Origin: Myxococcales bacterium
GTDB taxonomy: Bacteria; Myxococcota_A; Polyangia; Palsa-1104
NCBI GenBank assembly: GCA_023248835.1
Contig: JAHFDU010000298.1
Span: 1-5,161, forward strand
Length of the DNA stretch: 5,161 bases
Reading direction: 5' to 3'
Below the pieces are notes generated by a model. That model saw nothing but the letters and a program-made list of their open reading frames with translations, had not been told where the DNA came from and searched no databases. The translations under genes were made by a program, and so were the position numbers. Shown here piece by piece: positions 1-3,994 of this stretch; position 1 is the stretch's first letter, and each line of letters starts with the position of its first letter.

Positions 1-9
1 CAGATTAAC

Positions 10-2091
10 CTACGTCCACGTATCGAATTTGGCAAACTTCATCGTGAACGTCGCGCGGCCTTGCGAAGAAGAGCGCACTGCTGTGGCGTAGCCAAAAAGT
101 TGGCGCAGCGGAAGTTTGGCGTCGACCACACGCTGCATCCCGCGCACCCCGACATTTTCGATTTGCGCTCGGCGCGACGACAGATCGCCGAGCACGTCGC
201 CCAAAAATTCCTCGGGCACCACCACCTCTACATCCATGATCGGCTCGAGCAGCGCCGGCCGCGCTGCCTGCAGGGCGCGACGAAGCGCGGTCTGCGCCGC
301 GATTCGCCAGCCGACATCACTTTTGACATCATCACGCGGCTCGACCGCAGTGACGATCGCTTCTAGATCCACGATCGGATAGCCCTCAAGCCCGCTCACC
401 ACGCTCTCCTTCACTCCTGCCACTGCGGCCGCTATCGCCATCGGCATTTTTTGCTTGAGCGGTCCCGGCATCTCTTGCGGCGGTGGCGGCACTGCCTCGC
501 GCACCACGACACCGGTGCCACGCGGCCGCGGCTCTACCCGCACTGTCGCGGCGCCGAAAATTAGCTCGGCTTCGTTTTCAGGATTGGCGCGCTCAATCCG
601 CCCTTCGCCTTCGCCTACCGCGGTCACCGTCTCGCGGTACACCACTTGCGGCCGGCCCATACGCGTCGGTGCGCCATACTCGCGCGCGAGGCGATCGTGC
701 ATGATTTCGAGGTGCAGCTCACCCATGCCGCTAACAATGGTCTCGCCGGTCTCTTCATCGACGCGCACCCGAAAAGTCGGATCCTCGTCGACCAATTTTC
801 CGAGCGCAGCTTCGAGCTTCTCTTTGTCAGCGGTCGAATTGGCCTCAATCGCCGACGAGATCACCGGTTCATAAGTATCGATGCGTTCGAGCAAGATCGG
901 ATGCGCCGGTACTGAGAGTGTGTCTCCGGTGGCGCACTCTTTGAGCCCCATCGCCGCGACGATGCTGCCGGCGCCGATCTTTTCTACGCGCTCGCGTCGA
1001 TCGGCGTGCACCGCAAACAGACGCGCGATTTTCTCATTCTTACGCAACCGCGCATTGAAGACGTCGTCTCCAACCGTCAACGTTCCCGAGTAAATGCGCA
1101 AAAAAACCGTCTTGCGCCCCTCGAACATCGCAACCTTGAATGCGAGCGCACAAAACGGCGCTTTGTCGTCGGCGGGCCGTTCTTCGGCAACCTGAGTGTG
1201 AGGATGAACACCGCGCTCAGGCGGTCGATCGAGCGGCGACGGCAGGTAGTCAATCACTGCGTCGAGCAGCGGTTGCACGCCTTTGTTGCGTAGCGCCGTG
1301 CCCACCAGCACCGGCACCACTTTGCGCTGCAGCGTGGCGCGACGAATTGCCTGCTTGAGCGCTTCCTCTTCAATCGCCTCGCCAGCCAAATAATGTTCGG
1401 CGAGCTTGTCGTCGACATTGGCGATGGCTTCGACCAATTGCTCGCGCGCTACCTCGGCCTGACTGCGCCTAGAAGGATCAATTTCAGCGACGATCGGCCC
1501 ATCCTCTTCGTTGCCGGTAAAAGTCACTTGATTCATCGCCACCAAATCGACCGCGCCCGAAAAATCGGCCTCGGCGCCAATCGGCAGTTGCAGAAGCACT
1601 GGGTGAGTTCCCAAGCGTTCCCGCATTTGCACCAGCACTGGGTCCACCTCGGCGCCGACACGATCCATCTTATTGATGAAGGCAAGCCGAGGAACTTTGA
1701 ACTTGTCGGCCTGGTGCCAGACGGTTTCCGACTGCGGCTCGACGCCATCGACCGCGCTGAACACCACCACCGCTCCGTCGAGCACGCGCAGACTGCGTTC
1801 GACTTCGATGGTGAAATCAACGTGTCCCGGCGTGTCGATGAGGTGGAGCTCGTGGTTGCGCCAGGGTAAGGTAGTCGCCGCGGCAGTGATGGTGATGCCG
1901 CGCTCACGCTCTTCCGGCATCCAGTCCATTTGGGTTGCGCCCTCGTGCACTTCGCCGATCTTGTGAATTTTTCCTGAGTAAAAGAGAAAGCGCTCTGACA
2001 CCGTGGTCTTGCCAGCGTCGATGTGCGCAACGATGCCGAGGTTGCGCACGCGCTCGAGCTTGTTCGACTTGCTGCCGCTGTTGCTGCTCAT
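10..2091 (-). CDS. fusA: Elongation factor G paralogue, probably EF-G2/spdEFG2 (recycling-type) class
   Basis: A complete 693-residue translational GTPase of normal EF-G length. The G domain shows all five motifs: G1 AHIDAGKTT (22-30), G2 RGITI (64-68), G3 DTPGH (86-90), G4 NKMD (140-143) and a G5-like GTALRNKGV (264-272). Domain II covers about 310-395, III about 408-485 (SGMGELHLEI at 454-463), IV about 488-610 and V about 612-690 (LFGYAT at 665-670). Domain IV lacks the GGRGQYGHV block of translocating EF-G, and Asp587 stands where the tip histidine of the E. coli HDVDSS motif would be. The same losses occur, from memory, in mitochondrial GFM2, which splits ribosomes with recycling factor RRF. 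I therefore infer a recycling or specialised role in the cytosol. ATG 2091 is the only start codon after an in-frame stop at 2134-2136; AAGGA lies 4 nt upstream. It lies 75 nt downstream of the kinase-like gene and may be co-transcribed. EF-G identity is near certain; the subclass is less sure. Confidence 0.96.
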   Translation of the reverse strand: MSSNSGSKSNKLERVRNLGIVAHIDAGKTTVSERFLFYSGKIHKIGEVHEGATQMDWMPEERERGITITAAATTLPWRNHELHLIDTPGHVDFTIEVERSLRVLDGAVVVFSAVDGVEPQSETVWHQADKFKVPRLAFINKMDRVGAEVDPVLVQMRERLGTHPVLLQLPIGAEADFSGAVDLVAMNQVTFTGNEEDGPIVAEIDPSRRSQAEVAREQLVEAIANVDDKLAEHYLAGEAIEEEALKQAIRRATLQRKVVPVLVGTALRNKGVQPLLDAVIDYLPSPLDRPPERGVHPHTQVAEERPADDKAPFCALAFKVAMFEGRKTVFLRIYSGTLTVGDDVFNARLRKNEKIARLFAVHADRRERVEKIGAGSIVAAMGLKECATGDTLSVPAHPILLERIDTYEPVISSAIEANSTADKEKLEAALGKLVDEDPTFRVRVDEETGETIVSGMGELHLEIMHDRLAREYGAPTRMGRPQVVYRETVTAVGEGEGRIERANPENEAELIFGAATVRVEPRPRGTGVVVREAVPPPPQEMPGPLKQKMPMAIAAAVAGVKESVVSGLEGYPIVDLEAIVTAVEPRDDVKSDVGWRIAAQTALRRALQAARPALLEPIMDVEVVVPEEFLGDVLGDLSSRRAQIENVGVRGMQRVVDAKLPLRQLFGYATAVRSSSQGRATFTMKFAKFDTWT

Positions 2092-2095
2092 CGCG

Positions 2096-2100
2096 TCCTT
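2096..2100 (-). promoter_or_regulatory. Ribosome-binding site of the EF-G gene
   Basis: On the minus strand AAGGA (GAAGGA if position 2101 is included) ends 4 nt before the ATG at 2091. The spacing is short but workable. The site lies at the very end of the REP-like element of this spacer, so the repeat appears to supply it. Confidence 0.6.
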
Positions 2101-2131
2101 CGACTCCGCTTCGGCTCGCTCAGGATGAGCG
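2096..2131. repeat. REP-like palindromic element in the spacer before the EF-G gene
   Basis: The plus strand reads TCCTTCGACTCCGCTTCGG, then CTCGCTCAGGATGAGCG. It contains a perfect 6-bp inverted repeat, CGCTCA-GGA-TGAGCG (2117-2131), and a smaller CCG-CTT-CGG hairpin. Elements with a TCCTTCGAC...GCTCAGGATGA core are, from memory, frequent interspersed palindromes in many environmental bacterial genomes. A shortened relative lies at 3738-3751. No T-tract follows on the minus strand, so it is not an obvious intrinsic terminator, although the hairpin could affect mRNA stability or translation of the EF-G gene. Confidence 0.55.
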
Positions 2132-2166
2132 GTTCACTGGTTAGATTCGATCAGGACAAGGATCGC

Positions 2167-3714
2167 TTACTTGAGCAGATAGATCAGCAACACGATGATC
2201 GCGCCGGCCACCACCGACGCGGCGATAATCAGCAACTTCTTCGACGAGTCGATCTCAGCAAGCATCTCTTTTTCATTCATTCGCTCGCCCGGGAGCGCCT
2301 TCGCTTTAAGCTTCGGCATCATCTGGGTGCCACCCGATTTCAGCGACAACCGGCGGCGCTCTTCAGCGGACACGGCTATCTGACTCGAATCGACCGGCAA
2401 ATTCTGGCCGGTGACGCCTGTGGGAGCGAGCGGGTCAGCACTAAGATGTTGCGCCTGCAAACGCGCAATTTCCTCCTCAAGCTCGCCCTTCTTGAACCAC
2501 GCGGTTTCGCGAAAGCCATCCTGTTTGGGCATCACCGACGGCGCAGACGGCGCCATCATCGTCGCGGCGTTAGCCACTGGGCCTTTGGCCACGACGGACG
2601 CCGGCGACAAATTGCTGTCGGCCATCATCGTCGCCGCAATGGCTGGCGGCACAGCGGCCACAATCGGAATCGCCACTGCAGTCGGTGCATCTGCCATAGT
2701 TGCCGCTGTAGCCGCCGCCGGCGCTGCGACGGCGCCACTGGCGGCCGCCGCCGGCGCATCCAGTCCGCCGACGCAAACTTGCTGCACGTCGGTAACGAAC
2801 TGACGGAGGGTCAAGTGGCGACGGCCACTCGACTTCTCCAGCGCCTTGCGCACCACGCGATCGATCGCCGGCGAAAGTCCAGGTCGCTTTTGTGAGGGAG
2901 GATTCGGCGTGGCGCTGAGCTGCTGGCTGAGCAGGCTCTGCACGTCGCCCTCGAACGGCGGCGCACCCGTGAGCGCAAAGTGCAGCACCGCTGCCAGGCT
3001 GTAAATATTCGAGCGCTGATCAGCCGGCTTGCCTTCAGCTTGCTCGGGCGAGAGGTAGGCCGGTGCACCGAACACTCGATCGCCGACCACCTCAGCGACA
3101 GCAAAATCGTCAAGTTTCACCTGCCCGGCGGCGTCAATCCAGATCGAACGCGGCGCCACGTCGCGATGAATCACTCCCGCCTTTTGCGCTTCGACCAGCG
3201 CGTCTCCGACTTGCCGTACCATTGAGGAGGCGCGCTCAAGTGACAGCGGCCCTTCGGCACGCACCCACTCTTCCAAAGTTTTTCCGGCAGGAATTTCGGT
3301 GGCTACATAGACGGCGCCGCTGCGTGAGCGCCCGGCATCGAGCACAGTCACCAAACTCTGGCACGCCACCTTGCTCAGCTGTTTGAGCTCGCGCAACGCG
3401 CGATCGGAGGCCGGCGCAGTCGGCAGCACATCTGGACTCACCGTTTTGAGCCACACCGCCTTGCCGCCATTTTTTAGATCGCTGGCGATAGCCACCGTGC
3501 CAGTCGCGGTCACCGTCTCCTCGCCAGTGACCCAAAAACGTCCCCCTACTGGCGCCGCCATGTTCATCTGCGTCGCAGCGGCGTCGCTCGACTCCGATTT
3601 TACTGGGGTCTCATTTGACACAGGAACCTCCGCCGGCGACAGACGCGTCGCGTCCATTGGGCAAAAATTGGCTTCATCGGGAAACTGGTGGTGGCACGAA
3701 GGACAGGTTCGCAT
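2167..3714 (-). CDS. Zinc-ribbon, degenerate Ser/Thr-kinase-like (probable pseudokinase) tail-anchored membrane protein
   Basis: A 515-residue protein. The N-terminus is a zinc-ribbon-like knuckle: C4-x2-C7 and C18, with Asp21 in the place of the fourth Cys. Residues about 59-313 are a protein-kinase fold with the ATP lysine K90 (AVWLK), helix-C E109, HRD 183-185, SPE 222-224 and a late RR 298-299. Several functional residues are altered. The Gly loop reads T-x-T-x-x-G-x-V (67-74), HRDLKPxN became HRDVAPRS (183-190, Asn to Ser), DFG became DFA (203-205), and the SDIYS aspartate is N236. An Ala/Pro-rich linker (318-400) carries three 23-residue repeats headed AATM. After a charged segment, residues 494-514 form a single transmembrane helix flanked by K492-K493 and K515, giving a tail anchor with an almost wholly cytoplasmic body. 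ATG 3714 is the first start after an in-frame stop at 3748-3750, and it keeps the Cys knuckle. There is no clear Shine-Dalgarno. The kinase fold is sure; loss of catalysis and function are inference. Confidence 0.92.
   Translation of the reverse strand: MRTCPSCHHQFPDEANFCPMDATRLSPAEVPVSNETPVKSESSDAAATQMNMAAPVGGRFWVTGEETVTATGTVAIASDLKNGGKAVWLKTVSPDVLPTAPASDRALRELKQLSKVACQSLVTVLDAGRSRSGAVYVATEIPAGKTLEEWVRAEGPLSLERASSMVRQVGDALVEAQKAGVIHRDVAPRSIWIDAAGQVKLDDFAVAEVVGDRVFGAPAYLSPEQAEGKPADQRSNIYSLAAVLHFALTGAPPFEGDVQSLLSQQLSATPNPPSQKRPGLSPAIDRVVRKALEKSSGRRHLTLRQFVTDVQQVCVGGLDAPAAAASGAVAAPAAATAATMADAPTAVAIPIVAAVPPAIAATMMADSNLSPASVVAKGPVANAATMMAPSAPSVMPKQDGFRETAWFKKGELEEEIARLQAQHLSADPLAPTGVTGQNLPVDSSQIAVSAEERRRLSLKSGGTQMMPKLKAKALPGERMNEKEMLAEIDSSKKLLIIAASVVAGAIIVLLIYLLK
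2500..2706 (-). repeat. Three degenerate 69-bp (23-residue) repeats in the kinase linker
   Basis: In the kinase-like protein the heads AATMA, AATMMA and AATMMA place their threonines at residues 339, 362 and 385, exactly 23 residues apart. At DNA level the 14-mer GCCATCATCGTCGC recurs at 2552-2565 and 2621-2634, 69 bp apart, and the third unit is more degenerate. The rest of each unit is a variable Ala/Val/Pro-rich spacer. Related T-Q-M sites outside the array are at T48 and T463. This looks like an internal duplication in a flexible linker. Confidence 0.6.
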
Positions 3715-3725
3715 GCTAGGGCCGG

Positions 3726-3754
3726 ATTGTAGTCGCGTCGACTCCGCTCAGCAA
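3726..3754 (-). promoter_or_regulatory. Candidate sigma70-type promoter of the kinase-like gene
   Basis: On the minus strand TTGCTG (-35, 3754-3749) and TACAAT (-10, 3731-3726; five of six consensus bases) are separated by exactly 17 nt. A start about 7 nt beyond the -10 would fall near 3719, only about 5 nt before the ATG at 3714, which fits the absence of a Shine-Dalgarno. The -35 half is weak (three of six), so this is a candidate only. A short inverted repeat, AGTCG-CGT-CGACT (3731-3743), lies in the spacer. Confidence 0.4.
3738..3751. repeat. Short relative of the REP-like element
   Basis: TCGACTCCGCTCAG matches the element at 2096-2131 if ten bases (2111-2120) are skipped: TCGACTCCGCT at 2100-2110 followed by CAG at 2121-2123. 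It could be a deleted copy of the same element or a chance match, as it is only 14 bases. It overlaps the -35 region of the candidate kinase promoter. Confidence 0.3.
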
Positions 3755-3770
3755 CTAGAGACGCTATGCA

Positions 3771-3941
3771 CTATGCTTTGACGCGCGCCTTGGTCGCCGG
3801 CTTTCCGGGCTCGCCCAGGCCGGCAAACAACTCGCTCGAGGACAACGTCGAACGGCGCGATTCTTCGCTCTTGCGCTTACGCCCCATATTCTTATGCGCT
3901 CGCTTTCGCTTGTGCCAAGTGGCCATGGTATTCGAAGCCAT
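3771..3941 (-). CDS. Small highly basic hypothetical protein, 56 residues
   Basis: A complete 57-codon ORF (ATG to TAG), starting MASNTMATWHKRKRAHK. Residues 10-30 are strongly basic, with eleven Lys/Arg plus two His and clusters KRKR (11-14) and RKRK (21-24). The C-terminal half is milder, with SSSELFAGLGEPGKP in the middle and a KARVKA tail. In total there are 15 Lys/Arg against 4 Glu. There is no signal peptide, membrane segment or cysteine. ATG 3941 is the first start after an in-frame TAG at 3969-3971, with AGGAGG at an ideal 6-nt distance and a sigma70-like promoter just upstream; the internal ATG at residue 6 lacks a ribosome-binding site. I do not recognise the family. The charge pattern suggests binding to RNA, ribosomes or DNA, which is inference. 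It lies 56 nt upstream of the kinase-like gene, with no visible intrinsic terminator between, so read-through is possible. Confidence 0.8.
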   Translation of the reverse strand: MASNTMATWHKRKRAHKNMGRKRKSEESRRSTLSSSELFAGLGEPGKPATKARVKA

Positions 3942-3947
3942 CCAAAT

Positions 3948-3953
3948 CCTCCT
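3948..3953 (-). promoter_or_regulatory. Strong Shine-Dalgarno AGGAGG of the small basic protein gene
   Basis: The minus strand carries a full AGGAGG consensus ending 6 nt before ATG 3941. It decides the start of the small ORF and is the best ribosome-binding site in the window. Confidence 0.8.
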
Positions 3954-3965
3954 AGTCGAGGCGGG

Positions 3966-3994
3966 GTTCTATCGCTGTCCTAGCGCCCTGTCAA
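3966..3994 (-). promoter_or_regulatory. Sigma70-type promoter of the small basic protein gene
   Basis: On the minus strand a perfect TTGACA (3994-3989) is followed after exactly 17 nt by TAGAAC (3971-3966; four of six consensus bases). The -35 box begins directly after the TGA stop of the repeat-protein gene (3995-3997). The predicted start is near 3959, giving a leader of about 18 nt that contains the AGGAGG. The arrangement gives the small gene its own promoter, separate from the upstream gene. Confidence 0.65.

Noticed and set aside
1393..1869. Plus-strand open frame of 158 codons inside the EF-G gene
   Set aside because: It lies opposite the conserved G domain, has no recognisable product and is explained by codon bias of the real gene.
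2148..2165. Inverted repeat CGATC-8 nt-GATCG after the kinase-like gene as an intrinsic terminator
   Set aside because: The stem is only 5 bp and no T-run follows on the minus strand.
2023..2895. Plus-strand open frame of 290 codons across the EF-G start and the 3' half of the kinase-like gene
   Set aside because: It is antisense to two well-supported genes. Its His/Arg-rich product mirrors the Ala/Pro-rich linker of the opposite strand, and it crosses an intergenic spacer.
3731..3743. AGTCG-CGT-CGACT inverted repeat as an operator
   Set aside because: Five base pairs are expected by chance at this GC content, and no regulator gene is near; it is mentioned only with the promoter.
3764..3776. 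Direct repeat CTATGC-A-CTATGC at the end of the small ORF
   Set aside because: Two 6-base copies spanning the stop codon are too short to support a site.
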